NCBI RefSeq assembly: GCF_002813445.1
Contig: NZ_PHHD01000001.1
Coordinates: forward strand, 2,790,001-2,854,000
DNA: 64,000 nucleotides
Direction: 5' to 3'
DNA from: Pseudomonas tolaasii NCPPB 2192
GTDB lineage: Bacteria; Pseudomonadota; Gammaproteobacteria; Pseudomonadales; Pseudomonadaceae
Both the position numbers and the translations under genes were made by a program. The notes beneath the pieces are model-generated. The model was not told the DNA's origin. It did not search any database and saw only the letters and a program-made list of their open reading frames with translations. Below, one piece after another: positions 42,423-51,179 of the stretch; the stretch's first letter is position 1; each line of letters begins with the position of its first letter.

Positions 42423-43589
42423 ATGGCTGAGGTTTTGAACTTCGAGCACAACGGCATCACCGTGAATGCCACCGAATCCCCCGAGGCCATGGGTGGCCTG
42501 GGCGATAACGTGATTGGCCTGGTCGGCACCGCGCCGAACGCCCACGCGTCGATCCCGAAAAACGCGCCGTTTCGCATCAACAGCTTCACCACCCAGGCGC
42601 TGCTGGACCCCACCGGCGCCGAGTCGGGCACGCTGTTTCAGGCGGTGTACCAGATCCTCAAAGTGGTCAAGGTGCCGGTCTACGTGGTGATTGTGGAGGA
42701 GGGCGCGACTCCGGCCGACACGATCAACAATGTGATCGGCGGCAACGAGCCCACCACGGGCCGCAAGCTGGGCCTGGCGGCGCTGGCGGGTGTACCGGAA
42801 GACCTGACCATCATCGGCGCGCCGGGCTTCACCGGCACCAAGGCGGTGGCCGGTGAGTTTGCTTCCTTCGGCAAGCGCATCAAGGCCCGTGTGGTGCTCG
42901 ATGGCAAGGACGCCAGCGTCGCCGACCAAGTGACCTACAGCGGCGAGCTGGGCGGTGCCGACCTCGGCTTCGACCGTTGCCTGCTGGTGCACAACATGCC
43001 GTCGGTGTACTCCAAGGCCGCGAAGAAGAACGTGTTCCTGTCGCCGTCTTCGCTGGCTATCGCCGCACTGGCCAAGGTCAAGCAGTGGGAAAGCCCGGGC
43101 AACCAGGTGACGTTCGCCGAGGACGTTTCCCGCGTGGTCGAGTACAACATCCTCGACACCTCCACCGAAGGCGACCTGCTTAACCGCTACGGCGTGAGCT
43201 ACTACGCCCGCACCATCCTCGGCGGTTTTTCGCTGTTGGGTAACCGCTCCATCACCGGCAAGTTCATCAGCTATGTGGGCCTGGAAGATGCCATCAGCCG
43301 CAAGCTGGTCAAGGCCGGCCAGAAAGCCATGGCCAAGAACCTCACCAAGTCCTTCATGGACCAGGAGGTCAAACGCATCAACGACTGGCTGCAAACCCTG
43401 GTCGCCGACGAAACCATTCCTGGCGGCAGCGTGTACCTGCACCCGGAACTCAACAGTGTCGAGAAGTACAAGAACGGCACCTGGTTCATCGTCATCGACT
43501 ACGGCCGCTACGCGCCGAACGAACACATGATTTATCAACTCAATGCCCGCGATGAAATCATCGAGCAGTTCCTGGAGGACGTTCTCTAA
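42423..43589 (+). CDS. Contractile tail sheath, P2 FI-like
   Basis: A 388-residue sheath protein (MAEVLNFEHNGITVNATESP) with the FI core: VIGLVGTAPNA, LFQAVYQILKVVKVPVYVV, IGAPGFTG, WESPGNQVTFAEDVSRVVEY-like strand and a C-terminal NRSITGKFISYVGLEDAI. Sheath polymer contracts to drive the tube through the envelope. It is followed without gap by the tube gene (stop/start overlap of one base). Confidence 0.92.
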   Translation: MAEVLNFEHNGITVNATESPEAMGGLGDNVIGLVGTAPNAHASIPKNAPFRINSFTTQALLDPTGAESGTLFQAVYQILKVVKVPVYVVIVEEGATPADTINNVIGGNEPTTGRKLGLAALAGVPEDLTIIGAPGFTGTKAVAGEFASFGKRIKARVVLDGKDASVADQVTYSGELGGADLGFDRCLLVHNMPSVYSKAAKKNVFLSPSSLAIAALAKVKQWESPGNQVTFAEDVSRVVEYNILDTSTEGDLLNRYGVSYYARTILGGFSLLGNRSITGKFISYVGLEDAISRKLVKAGQKAMAKNLTKSFMDQEVKRINDWLQTLVADETIPGGSVYLHPELNSVEKYKNGTWFIVIDYGRYAPNEHMIYQLNARDEIIEQFLEDVL

Positions 43590-44095
43590 TGTTTACCAAC
43601 CGTGTAAGACAGGCCATCGCGGCCACCCTTCAAGGCCTGCCGCTGTCCGCGACGGTCACGTCTTTCTCCCCGCCGAAAATCGATTTCGATATGGAGCTTA
43701 TGACCGGCGGGCGCTTCATCGTCGAGGAAATGGCCAAGAGCGCCAAAGCGCTCAACGCGACCCTGGAGCTGCAAGGTGCAGGCCCGGAAATCATGCTGGC
43801 GCTGGGCGTGCGGCTGGGTGACGACATCCTGCTGAATGTGCGCGAAGCCGGCCAGGATCAGGACGGCAAGACTTACTTCACCTACCACACGGTCGGCGGC
43901 AAGTTGAAAAGCCTGGCTGAGGCGCCGCTGAAAATGGGCGACAAACCCACCACCACCCTGGAGCTGTCCTGCCGCACCTACAACCGCCTGGAAAACGGCA
44001 TTCCGGTGATCGACATCGACGTGCGCACCCAGAAGTTCGTGCTCAACGGCGTCGACATTCTGGGTGATGCGCGCCGTGCCGTGCTGATGCCTTAA
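43589..44095 (+). CDS. Tail tube protein, P2 FII-like
   Basis: A 168-residue tube protein (MFTNRVRQAIAATLQGLP) with typical FII strand pattern (PPKIDFDMELMTGGRF, VRLGDDILLNVREAGQDQDG, LNGVDILGDARRAVLMP). It forms stacked hexamers inside the sheath. A REPIN lies between it and the next gene. Confidence 0.9.
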   Translation: MFTNRVRQAIAATLQGLPLSATVTSFSPPKIDFDMELMTGGRFIVEEMAKSAKALNATLELQGAGPEIMLALGVRLGDDILLNVREAGQDQDGKTYFTYHTVGGKLKSLAEAPLKMGDKPTTTLELSCRTYNRLENGIPVIDIDVRTQKFVLNGVDILGDARRAVLMP

Positions 44096-44127
44096 GCGCG
44101 ACCGTGATGTGAAGTGGGCACGGTCAA

Positions 44128-44215
44128 TGTGGGAGCCGGGCTTGCCCGCGATGCAGGCGACTCGGTCTGTCAGCTGCACCCAGGTGATGCCATCGCAGGC
44201 AAGCCAGCTCCCACA
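44128..44215. repeat. REPIN inside the tailocin operon
   Basis: TGTGGGAGCCGGGCTTGCCC and inverted GCAAGCCAGCTCCCACA around a short spacer, same family as 4849/14100. It separates tube and E genes, and a strong hairpin here could stabilise the sheath-tube mRNA. Confidence 0.85.
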
Positions 44216-44272
44216 TTTGACCGCACTATGCTTCAGATCGCTTTTCAGCCACGTTTCTATAAGGAATTGCCC

Positions 44273-44845
44273 ATGGCCTGGATGCCACCGCTGCACATCC
44301 TGCTCTCGCCGATCACCGCCGACACCGGCGCGACGATCGAGCAGGTACAACTCAAACCGCTGTACTACGCCGCGCAAAAAGACGCGCTGGCCCGGGCCGG
44401 TGATGACGAGGACGACCAGTTCTTCGAATTGGCGAAACTCGCCACCGGCCTGTCGGAAAAAGAGCTCGATCAGCTCAAGCGCCCGGACTACGTGAGCATC
44501 GCCCAATACGTACACGAGATGTCGACACGTCCTGCGTCGTTCTTCCTCGGCGAAGCCGATGGACCTTCGCAGTATGAGCAGGTGCAACTGCTGCTGCCCC
44601 TGGATGCCGCCGGCCGCAGCCTGACCGGGTTGAGCCTGGAAATGCCCGCGTTGCGCGCCACCAAAGCCATGAAAAAACTCGCCACGAACAAAGAGCGTGC
44701 CGAGTTCATCACCGCTCACTGCACCGGCCTGATGATCCCCGACCTCGCCGGCCTGACCGTGCCCGACTGGACGGAACTGCAGGAGCGCATCGACGATTTT
44801 TTAAACAAACCGGCGGACTTCTTTCGCAGCGCGACATCGAAGTAA
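44273..44845 (+). CDS. Tail assembly chaperone E (P2-type), frameshifting
   Basis: A 190-residue chaperone starting MAWMPPLHILLSPITADTG at 44273 with AAGGAATT site. P2 gpE-type proteins coat the tape measure before tube assembly. The codons GAT TTT TTA (44795-44803) form T_TTT_TTA, a -1 slippery heptamer, followed by the zero-frame stop at 44843. Shift product E+E' continues in the next entry. A small share of ribosomes shifting would yield the fusion needed for assembly. Confidence 0.85.
   Translation: MAWMPPLHILLSPITADTGATIEQVQLKPLYYAAQKDALARAGDDEDDQFFELAKLATGLSEKELDQLKRPDYVSIAQYVHEMSTRPASFFLGEADGPSQYEQVQLLLPLDAAGRSLTGLSLEMPALRATKAMKKLATNKERAEFITAHCTGLMIPDLAGLTVPDWTELQERIDDFLNKPADFFRSATSK
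44797..44803 (+). promoter_or_regulatory. Programmed -1 frameshift site in P2-type E/E'
   Basis: T_TTT_TTA in frame with E. P2 itself uses a T6G heptamer at the same place; family rule: conserved -1 shift in tail assembly genes. Confidence 0.85.
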
Positions 44846-44967
44846 TCCTCGATGTGGTGCCGCTGATTTACTCGGTCAATGAGGCAGAGATCCTCGACTG
44901 GGACGCCGGCAAAGCATTGCGCCGCTACGACATCGCGATCACTCGCCTTGGCGTTAAACAGGAGTAA
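44803..44967 (+). CDS. E' extension reached by -1 frameshift
   Basis: After the -1 shift the frame reads 54 residues from KQTGG through VVPLIYSVNEAEILDWDAGK to GVKQE and stops at 44965. It has no start codon of its own with a ribosome site, and the end abuts the tape measure start (ATG at 44973) by 5 nt. The fused E+E' would be about 231 residues. The motif GKALRRYDIA is plausible tape-measure-binding helix. Seen directly in sequence; production ratio unknown. Confidence 0.8.
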   Translation, partial: KQTGGLLSQRDIEVILDVVPLIYSVNEAEILDWDAGKALRRYDIAITRLGVKQE

Positions 44968-44972
44968 GCGGG

Positions 44973-46829
44973 ATGCAGGACAAGTATTCATTGGCGTATG
45001 GCACGGCCAGGGATGGCCAGGAACTCGTCGGCAAGGAGGCTGCGATCCTCCGCTCTGGCGCGTTGGCAGCTGAACGTTCTGGTGAGGCGGCCGCCGCAGA
45101 GTCGACAAGTCTGGCGCTGAGCCACGCAGGCCTGGAGCTCAGTGGTCTTTCATTGTCCCTGGGCTTGTTGCGCAGGAGCGTGGAGGCGCTGCACAGCTCG
45201 CTGTCGGGTTTCAAAACCGTGGACCTTAACCCGCCGAGAACCAACGGGCAGGCTGATCAGAGCAATAGCACAGTGTTCAAATCGAGCAAGGTGGATGATC
45301 GGCGCGTGACCCGTGAAGCCTTGACGATACGTAACATCGAGCGCCTTGACCCGGTCGCGGCTTTTCAGCAGTCCAATGCCAGCCTGACGTTTGGTTCGAA
45401 ACTTCCCCCGGAGAAATCAACCACGGTATTGCGCGAAGAGTCCACCCAAAGCGCAGAGCGCCTGGCCAAGACGCTTGAGCCTGCGCCGGTGCTGTTGGAG
45501 CCCACGTGGCTTGAAGCCAAAACAGCTGTGATGAACAGCGCCAACAGCTGGGCCGGCGACTCGGCGGGTGCCGCCACCACCGTCAAAACCGCAGAGGCAG
45601 TGATTTTGCCGGTACTGTCGCCTGTGTTCACCCAGTTTTTTTCGGGCCTGGGTGACACGATCAAAACCCGGGTGACGGGTAATGTGGTCGACCTGACGTT
45701 GGGCAAGTTGCCGGGGGGGGTTGGCAAACTGTTCAAGAGCGACGGTTTCAAAGAGGAAAAGTCGTGCTGCTGTGCGAACGCAGCCCAAAAGCCGCTGGGC
45801 GATGGGCGTTCCGGTCGCAAGGGATCCTCAGGCGCAAGAAAAAATGCCGCTGGATCGAAATCGCAGCGAAACCAGAGGGCTCAGAAAAAACAGCGTTCAC
45901 AGAACCCGCAGAAACCACACACTGCACAGAAAAAGCCGCCGCTTGCGTCGGCGCCGTCAAGCACGCCACGTGCCCCGGCCAAGACCGGTGGCCGCCTCGC
46001 AACGTGGCGCGAGTCCATTGGACGTGGCGTTCAGTCACTGTTTCCTGCTTATTCGTTGGGCTTCAATGCGGGCGCTCCAATCCAGAGGATTCAACCCGGT
46101 ACTGCCCAGGCGAGCAGCCTGAGCGCAAGCATAGCTTCCCCTGCGCGTGGCTCAAACCGGGGGCCCGGGCTGATCGAAGCCCTGGCGCGCGAGCAGGCGC
46201 TCATGCCGGCCGAAAGTCGCGTCAAGGCTCAGCCATATTCGCTACCTCTGAGTCATGAGCGTCCAGCCGCCCCCGTGAATCATCCGCCCAATATACCGGC
46301 CGCCGGCCTGGTGGGCGCGATGAGCAAGCTGGAGTCGGTCGGTGCACGTCGCTTGGGCCCGATGCGGTATGTCGACACGGCGATGGACGTGGTTCAGGGC
46401 ATACGCAACGGCGACGTCAACGCCATCGGTTCCGGGCTCAGCTCGGCAGGTGGCGCCTGGGCCGGAGCTTCTGCCGGTGCAGCCATAGGCACGATGATCT
46501 TCCCCGGTGTCGGCACAGCAGTCGGCGGCGCCATTGGTGGCTTGCTCGGCAGTGAGGCCGGCAGCTGGCTCGGTGACAAGCTCTTCGGTCCAAGTGACCG
46601 TCTGCCGGCACCCGCCGATGTCAGTAAAAACTTGAACAATGCTCAGGCTGACAACCGCCAAGTCAACTTCGCCCCGCAAATCACCATCAACGCACCTGAG
46701 CAGGTGAGCTATCAACAACTGGCGCAATTGGTGGTGCAACAGATCGAAGCGCAATTTTCGCCGTTGTCGATGGACGACTTGCTGGGGTCGCGACGTGATG
46801 CGGCATTGACTGATATTGGAGGGGTGTGA
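44973..46829 (+). CDS. Tape measure protein of P2-type module
   Basis: A 618-residue ruler. N-terminal helix-rich regions (AAAAESTSLALSHAGLELSG), a basic low-complexity segment at about residues 263-345 (Lys, Gln, Arg, Ser, Pro, with a CCC triplet at SCCCANAAQ), and a hydrophobic Gly/Ala stretch at about 480-540 (WAGASAGAAIGTMIFPGVGT, AVGGAIGGLLGSEAGSW) that would insert in the target inner membrane. Start MQDKYSLAYGTARDG follows GAGTAAGCGGG. An uninterrupted G8 run lies at 45713-45720. Length sets tail length. Confidence 0.82.
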   Translation: MQDKYSLAYGTARDGQELVGKEAAILRSGALAAERSGEAAAAESTSLALSHAGLELSGLSLSLGLLRRSVEALHSSLSGFKTVDLNPPRTNGQADQSNSTVFKSSKVDDRRVTREALTIRNIERLDPVAAFQQSNASLTFGSKLPPEKSTTVLREESTQSAERLAKTLEPAPVLLEPTWLEAKTAVMNSANSWAGDSAGAATTVKTAEAVILPVLSPVFTQFFSGLGDTIKTRVTGNVVDLTLGKLPGGVGKLFKSDGFKEEKSCCCANAAQKPLGDGRSGRKGSSGARKNAAGSKSQRNQRAQKKQRSQNPQKPHTAQKKPPLASAPSSTPRAPAKTGGRLATWRESIGRGVQSLFPAYSLGFNAGAPIQRIQPGTAQASSLSASIASPARGSNRGPGLIEALAREQALMPAESRVKAQPYSLPLSHERPAAPVNHPPNIPAAGLVGAMSKLESVGARRLGPMRYVDTAMDVVQGIRNGDVNAIGSGLSSAGGAWAGASAGAAIGTMIFPGVGTAVGGAIGGLLGSEAGSWLGDKLFGPSDRLPAPADVSKNLNNAQADNRQVNFAPQITINAPEQVSYQQLAQLVVQQIEAQFSPLSMDDLLGSRRDAALTDIGGV

Positions 46830-47212
46830 TGCGACAACAAATGGCATTGGGCTCGTTTGTTTTCGGGCTGTCCCGAGGGTTTGCCTACGACACCCTGGAC
46901 CGTGCCAGCACTGGCGGGTGGGTCGGGCTGCCGATTATTGCCGGCAAACCCAAGTCCAGCCAGGTTGGCCAGGCGCTCGAGACGCTGACCTTTGGCGGTA
47001 AGGCCGCACGTGAAACCGGCATGACACGGCTGCATGAGCTGCGCGCGCTGCAAGCCTTGCGTGCGCCATTGCCGCTGGTCGATGGCGTGGGCCTCAGTTG
47101 GGGCCTGTGGACCATCAAGACGATCACCGAAAAACAATCCAGTGTGATCGATGATGGCACCGCCATGGTGATCAATTGGTCGCTTGTCCTTGAGGAGTTC
47201 GTCAATGCGTAG
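46829..47212 (+). CDS. Tail protein U, P2-like
   Basis: A 127-residue protein with gpU hallmarks: MRQQMALGSFVFGLSRGFAY, GWVGLPIIAGKPKSSQVGQA-like linker and a C-terminal SSVIDDGTAMVINWSLVLEE. It caps or tightens the tube end near the baseplate. The start ATG overlaps the TGA stop of the tape measure gene. Its stop overlaps the gpX start. Confidence 0.85.
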   Translation: MRQQMALGSFVFGLSRGFAYDTLDRASTGGWVGLPIIAGKPKSSQVGQALETLTFGGKAARETGMTRLHELRALQALRAPLPLVDGVGLSWGLWTIKTITEKQSSVIDDGTAMVINWSLVLEEFVNA

Positions 47213-47417
47213 CGCACGAAGTATTGCCGGTGACTCGGTGAACCTGTTGCTCTACCGCGAGCTGGGTCGCTGTGACGATACCGCAGAAGAAATGTTGTGG
47301 CGGCTGAACCCTGGGTTGGCAGAACTGGGCGCAGTACTGCCGGCCGGTGTCAGTGTGATCGTGCCGGAGCTGGACAGGCAGCCCATCGCGAAACAGCCCG
47401 TTTCGGCCTGGGACTAA
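47205..47417 (+). CDS. Tail protein X, P2-like
   Basis: A 70-residue LysM-like gpX protein (MRSARSIAGDSVNLLLYRE, LNPGLAELGAVLPAGVSVIV), overlapping gpU by 8 nt. gpX is a small structural protein between U and D in P2. Confidence 0.85.
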   Translation: MRSARSIAGDSVNLLLYRELGRCDDTAEEMLWRLNPGLAELGAVLPAGVSVIVPELDRQPIAKQPVSAWD

Positions 47418-47426
47418 GGAGCGAAC

Positions 47427-48434
47427 ATGACACTTGGATATACACCGGTGGTGGAGCTCTACGGGGCCAATGCCGCGCTGCTCAACGAGCGCCTCCTGGA
47501 GTGGGAGCACTCCGATATGGCCGGTTTCGCCTCGGACCATCTGAAGTTGACACTCGATATCGAGGGCCTTGAAGGCCTGCCTGACATGGGAGGGAAAATT
47601 GGTCTGCGTGTGGGCTATCTGGAAACTGGCCTTGTGGACAAAGGCAAGTTCAGGATCACCAAGCGCACGCCGTCACTGTTCCCGATGCGCCTGGTATTGG
47701 AGGCCACAGCGGCACCGTTCGACCTGGACGCGTTCAAGCAACGCCGTACCGCCAGCCATGGGCCTGTCACTCTGGGGGCGCTGTTTCGGCAATTGACGAC
47801 GCGCTACGGTTATTCGCCACGCGTGGCGCCTGACCTCGAAGACAAGCAGATCTCGCATATTGACCAGACCAACGAAAGCGATATGGCCTTGCTGACACGC
47901 TTGGCCAGACGCTTCGATGCTGTGGCCAAACCCGTTGACGAATTCTACGTGCTGGGCCGAAAAGGCCAGCTCACCTCACTGTCGGGCAAGACGCTGCCGG
48001 ACGTGCAGCTCTCGCTGACGCATGACAACCGTCCAGGGGAACGCGCGTTTATCAGTGCCAGGCTGACCGAGGCCAGCCGCGCCAAATATAGCGGTGCACA
48101 AGCGTCCTGGTGGGATGCGGCGGCGGGTAATAAGCACGTGGTGAAGGTGGGGGTCGAGCCTTTCAAAGAGGTCACGCAGCGCTGTCAGAACGAAGCAGAG
48201 GCACGTTCTGCGGCTGAGGGTGAGATGCGCCGAGTGGAGCGTGAAGGGCTGAAGATCGATGTGGTATGCCCAGGTAATCCTGCATTCGCCGCTGAAGGCT
48301 TGTTGCTGCTGGATGAGTCGTGGCCAGGTTTTATGCAGGGACGCTGGTCGATCAATACCGTGACCGCCAGTGGCAAGCGCAAAGACAGCTACCGCTGCAC
48401 GATCAGCGCGAGCGGTTTGTCCCCCACTGAGTAA
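47427..48434 (+). CDS. Baseplate hub, P2 gpD-like
   Basis: A 335-residue hub protein (LGYTPVVELYGANAALLNER) with beta-rich domains (SDHLKLTLDIEGLEGLPDMG, RLVLEATAAPFDLDAFKQRR) and the VEREGLKIDVVCPGNPAFAA tail. In P2 gpD carries the spike gpV at the tail tip. It is the last gene of the first module; the terminator at 48457 follows. Confidence 0.87.
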   Translation: MTLGYTPVVELYGANAALLNERLLEWEHSDMAGFASDHLKLTLDIEGLEGLPDMGGKIGLRVGYLETGLVDKGKFRITKRTPSLFPMRLVLEATAAPFDLDAFKQRRTASHGPVTLGALFRQLTTRYGYSPRVAPDLEDKQISHIDQTNESDMALLTRLARRFDAVAKPVDEFYVLGRKGQLTSLSGKTLPDVQLSLTHDNRPGERAFISARLTEASRAKYSGAQASWWDAAAGNKHVVKVGVEPFKEVTQRCQNEAEARSAAEGEMRRVEREGLKIDVVCPGNPAFAAEGLLLLDESWPGFMQGRWSINTVTASGKRKDSYRCTISASGLSPTE

Positions 48435-48456
48435 GTCGCGCCGTCGACGTCCTTCA

Positions 48457-48484
48457 CCCGCCCGCCTTTTTGCGGGCTTTTTAT
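48457..48484 (+). terminator. Hairpin between the two tail modules
   Basis: CCCGC-CTTTTT-GCGGG followed by CTTTTTAT. A modest terminator; read-through or a second promoter (none identified) is needed for the Mu-type module. Confidence 0.6.
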
Positions 48485-48499
48485 TGCCCGGTGAACCCC

Positions 48500-49090
48500 A
48501 TGAAAATCACCCCATTACTGACGCACCTGCGCGAGCACTGCCCCGGCTTCAACCAGCAGATCCACGCCGGGCTTGATCTTGACGCATTACAAAACCTGCC
48601 AGCGCTCAACGCGCCTCAGGCGGTGGTGACCCTCCTTCGCGAAGAGGCCGCTGCCAGCCGTTCGCAAAACACCAGCCGGCAAACCGTTCGCGAGCATCTC
48701 GGCGTGGTCGTGTTGCTGGATTTTGCGGAGGGTCAACAGGCCCAGGCCATGGACCAGCTGCATGTGTTACGTGCTGAGCTCTGGCGTGCATTGGTGGGCT
48801 TCAAACCCGAGCGGTTCTACGAGCCTGTCCAGTACGACGGTGGTCATTGGCTTTTATTGGGCAAGACGCGGGGCTTGTATCGCCTGCGCTTTTCCACGGG
48901 TTTCCAGCTGGGACGCAACCTCAGCACGCAGCCGGCGGAAACCTGGCACGAGCTGGAGCTGGACGCTTTGCCGTCCTTCAACGGGGTGACGGTGCGGGTC
49001 GATGCCATCGACCCGGCCGACCCCAACCTGCAACACCCAGGCCCCGACGGGCGCCTGGAACTGACCTTTTCTGCCGAGGTAACACCATGA
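48500..49090 (+). CDS. Tail terminator-like protein, Mu gp37 (K)-like
   Basis: A 196-residue protein starting MKITPLLTHLREHCPGFNQQ at 48500, first gene of the second module. TLLREEAAASRSQNTSRQTV and a C-terminal ELELDALPSFNGVTVRVDA are gp37-like. In Mu order gp37 precedes gp38 and the sheath gene. It overlaps gp38 by 4 nt. Confidence 0.8.
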   Translation: MKITPLLTHLREHCPGFNQQIHAGLDLDALQNLPALNAPQAVVTLLREEAAASRSQNTSRQTVREHLGVVVLLDFAEGQQAQAMDQLHVLRAELWRALVGFKPERFYEPVQYDGGHWLLLGKTRGLYRLRFSTGFQLGRNLSTQPAETWHELELDALPSFNGVTVRVDAIDPADPNLQHPGPDGRLELTFSAEVTP

Positions 49091-49269
49091 GTACACGCAT
49101 CACCGTACGGCCGGTCGCCGGCCGTTCCGTACCCGACCCCGAGGCTGGCGATCTGTTGCCGGTCGAAGGGCGCGAAGTTCCGGACAACGCCTGGTGGCGT
49201 CGGCGTCTGGCCGATGGCGACATCACCACCAACGCCGCCGAAGCGGCACAACCACAGGAAGTCAAATAA
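49087..49269 (+). CDS. Small DUF2635-type protein, Mu gp38-like
   Basis: A 60-residue protein: MSTRITVRPVAGRSVPDPE, then LPVEGREVPDNAWWRRRLAD. The GxxLPxxGxxVP and WxRRLxDGD pattern is the DUF2635 signature, always just before a Mu-type sheath gene. Function unknown. The stop overlaps the sheath start by one base. Confidence 0.88.
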   Translation: MSTRITVRPVAGRSVPDPEAGDLLPVEGREVPDNAWWRRRLADGDITTNAAEAAQPQEVK

Positions 49270-50765
49270 TGGCGATTGGATTCAGTCATATTCCAGCGGA
49301 CATTCGTGTGCCGCTGTTCTACGCCGAGATGGATAACTCGGCAGCCAACAGTGCCCAGTCGACCTTGCGCCGGCTGATTGTCGGCCAGGTCAACGACAAC
49401 GCTGCCAGCGCCGAAATCGGCAGCCTGGTGCTGGTGTCGAGCGTGGCGATGGCCAAGCGAATCGGTGGCCAGGGCTCGATGCTGGCGTCGATGTACGAGA
49501 CCTTTCGCAAAAGCGACCCGGTGGGTGAGATCTGGTGCCTGCCGCTGCAAAATACGTCGGGCAGCGTGGCCAAGGCCGACCTGAAACTCACCGGCGCAGC
49601 CACCCAGGGCGGCGTGCTGAGCCTGTATGTCGGCGGCGTGCGGGTGCAAGCCAGCGTGGTCAACGGGGCGACGGCTGCCGTGGCGGCCAATGCCCTGGCC
49701 TTGAAAGTCAACGCCAGTGCCGATCTGCCGGTCACGGCGGCGGCGGCCGACGGCACGGTAACGCTGACCGCCAAATGGACTGGCGACAGCGGCAATGACA
49801 TCAACCTGCAGCTCAACCGCCTGGGCCAGAGCAACGGCGAGCAGACGCCCGATGGCCTCGCGGCAACCCTCGGCAAGATGGCCGGCGGCGCCGGTGTACC
49901 GGATCAACTGGCCGCCCTGGCGGCGTTGGGCGACGAGCCCTTCGAGTTCATCTGCCTGCCGTGGGCCGACACGACCAGCCTCAACGCCTGGCAAGGCGTG
50001 ATGGACGACAACAGCGGCCGCTGGTCCTGGGCCAAACAGCTGTTCGGGCATGTCTATACGGCCAAACGCGGTACCGTCGGTACGCTGGTGGCGGCCGGGC
50101 AGGCACGCAACGATCAGCACGTGACCATCCAGGCCATGGAGCCGGGTGTGCCACAGCCGTTCTGGGTTCAGGCAGCGGCGCTCGCGGCGCGTACCGCGGT
50201 GTTTATTTCCGCCGACGCCAGCCGTCCGACCCAAAGCGGCAGCCTGCCAGGCCTCGACCCTGCGGCGCCGAGTGAGCGTTTCACGCTGACCGAACGTCAG
50301 TCGCTGCTCAATTACGGTATTGCCACGGCTTACTACGAAGGCGGCTATGTGCGCATCCAGCGTGCGATTACCACCTACCAGAAAAACGCCTTCGGCCAGG
50401 CCGACAACTCCTACCTGGACAGTGAAACCCTGCATCAATCGGCCTTTATCGTGCGCCGCCTGCAAAGCGTGATCACCAGCAAGTACGGGCGCCACAAACT
50501 GGCCAGTGACGGCACGCGTTTTGGTGCCGGCCAGCCGATCGTGACGCCGAGCACCCTGCGCGGCGAGTTGATTGCCCAGTACGCCAAGCTGGAGCTGGAA
50601 GGCCATGTGGAAAACGCCGAGCTGTTCGCCGAGCACCTGATCGTTGAGCGCGACAGCCAGGATCCGAGCCGGATCAACGTGTTGTTCCCGCCGGACTACA
50701 TCAACGGGTTGCGTGTGTTTGCGCTGCTCAACCAATTCCGCCTGCAGTACGACGCGGCGCTTTAA
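49269..50765 (+). CDS. Contractile tail sheath, Mu gpL-like
   Basis: A 498-residue sheath protein (MAIGFSHIPADIRVPLFYAE) with typical Mu gpL landmarks: STLRRLIVGQV, GSMLASMYETFRKSDPVGEI, FEFICLPWADTTSLNAWQGV and C-terminal ELIAQYAKLELEGHVENAEL. Longer than the first module's sheath and not similar in sequence, so the two tails are independent particles. Confidence 0.92.
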   Translation: MAIGFSHIPADIRVPLFYAEMDNSAANSAQSTLRRLIVGQVNDNAASAEIGSLVLVSSVAMAKRIGGQGSMLASMYETFRKSDPVGEIWCLPLQNTSGSVAKADLKLTGAATQGGVLSLYVGGVRVQASVVNGATAAVAANALALKVNASADLPVTAAAADGTVTLTAKWTGDSGNDINLQLNRLGQSNGEQTPDGLAATLGKMAGGAGVPDQLAALAALGDEPFEFICLPWADTTSLNAWQGVMDDNSGRWSWAKQLFGHVYTAKRGTVGTLVAAGQARNDQHVTIQAMEPGVPQPFWVQAAALAARTAVFISADASRPTQSGSLPGLDPAAPSERFTLTERQSLLNYGIATAYYEGGYVRIQRAITTYQKNAFGQADNSYLDSETLHQSAFIVRRLQSVITSKYGRHKLASDGTRFGAGQPIVTPSTLRGELIAQYAKLELEGHVENAELFAEHLIVERDSQDPSRINVLFPPDYINGLRVFALLNQFRLQYDAAL

Positions 50766-50791
50766 GGCCCGCGCTTTTTGCAACTGATTCC

Positions 50792-50819
50792 AGCCCGCTC
50801 ACGCAGCGGGCTTATTTTT
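50792..50819 (+). terminator. Hairpin between Mu-type sheath and tube genes
   Basis: AGCCCGCT-CACGC-AGCGGGCT followed by TATTTTT. Attenuator-like spacing between two stoichiometrically different proteins. Confidence 0.6.
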
Positions 50820-50831
50820 GGGAGAAACATC

Positions 50832-51179
50832 ATGGGTCAACTGATTGCGGGCACCTGCTACGTCAAAGTGGACGGCGCTCAACTGACCATCAGCGGCGGC
50901 TGCGAAGCGCCTTTGCTGGCGGTAAAACGCGAAACCGTGGTGCCGGGCTTCTACAAGGAAACCGACATCGCGCCATCGTTCAAAGTCAGCGCACTGCACA
51001 CCCCGGACTTTCCGCTCAAGCAACTGGTCAGCGGTACCGACATGACCGTCACTTGCGAATTCAACAACGGCAAAGTCTATGTGCTGGCCGGTGCCTACCT
51101 GGTGGAAGAGCCGGTGGCCAAAGGTGACGACGCGATGATCGAACTCAAATTCGAGGGCATCAAGGGGACTTGGCAATGA
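50832..51179 (+). CDS. Tail tube protein, Mu gpM-like
   Basis: A 115-residue tube protein (MGQLIAGTCYVKVDGAQLTI) with the Mu gpM beta pattern: VKRETVVPGFYKETDIAPSF, GTDMTVTCEFNNGKVYVLAG. It overlaps the next gene by 4 nt. Confidence 0.9.
   Translation: MGQLIAGTCYVKVDGAQLTISGGCEAPLLAVKRETVVPGFYKETDIAPSFKVSALHTPDFPLKQLVSGTDMTVTCEFNNGKVYVLAGAYLVEEPVAKGDDAMIELKFEGIKGTWQ

Noticed and set aside
45721..46258. Alternative frames in the tape measure gene after the G8 run suggesting a frameshift
   Set aside because: The other frames give Arg/His-rich noise; the zero frame returns to a clear Gly/Ala hydrophobic tape-measure segment, so the gene is probably intact.
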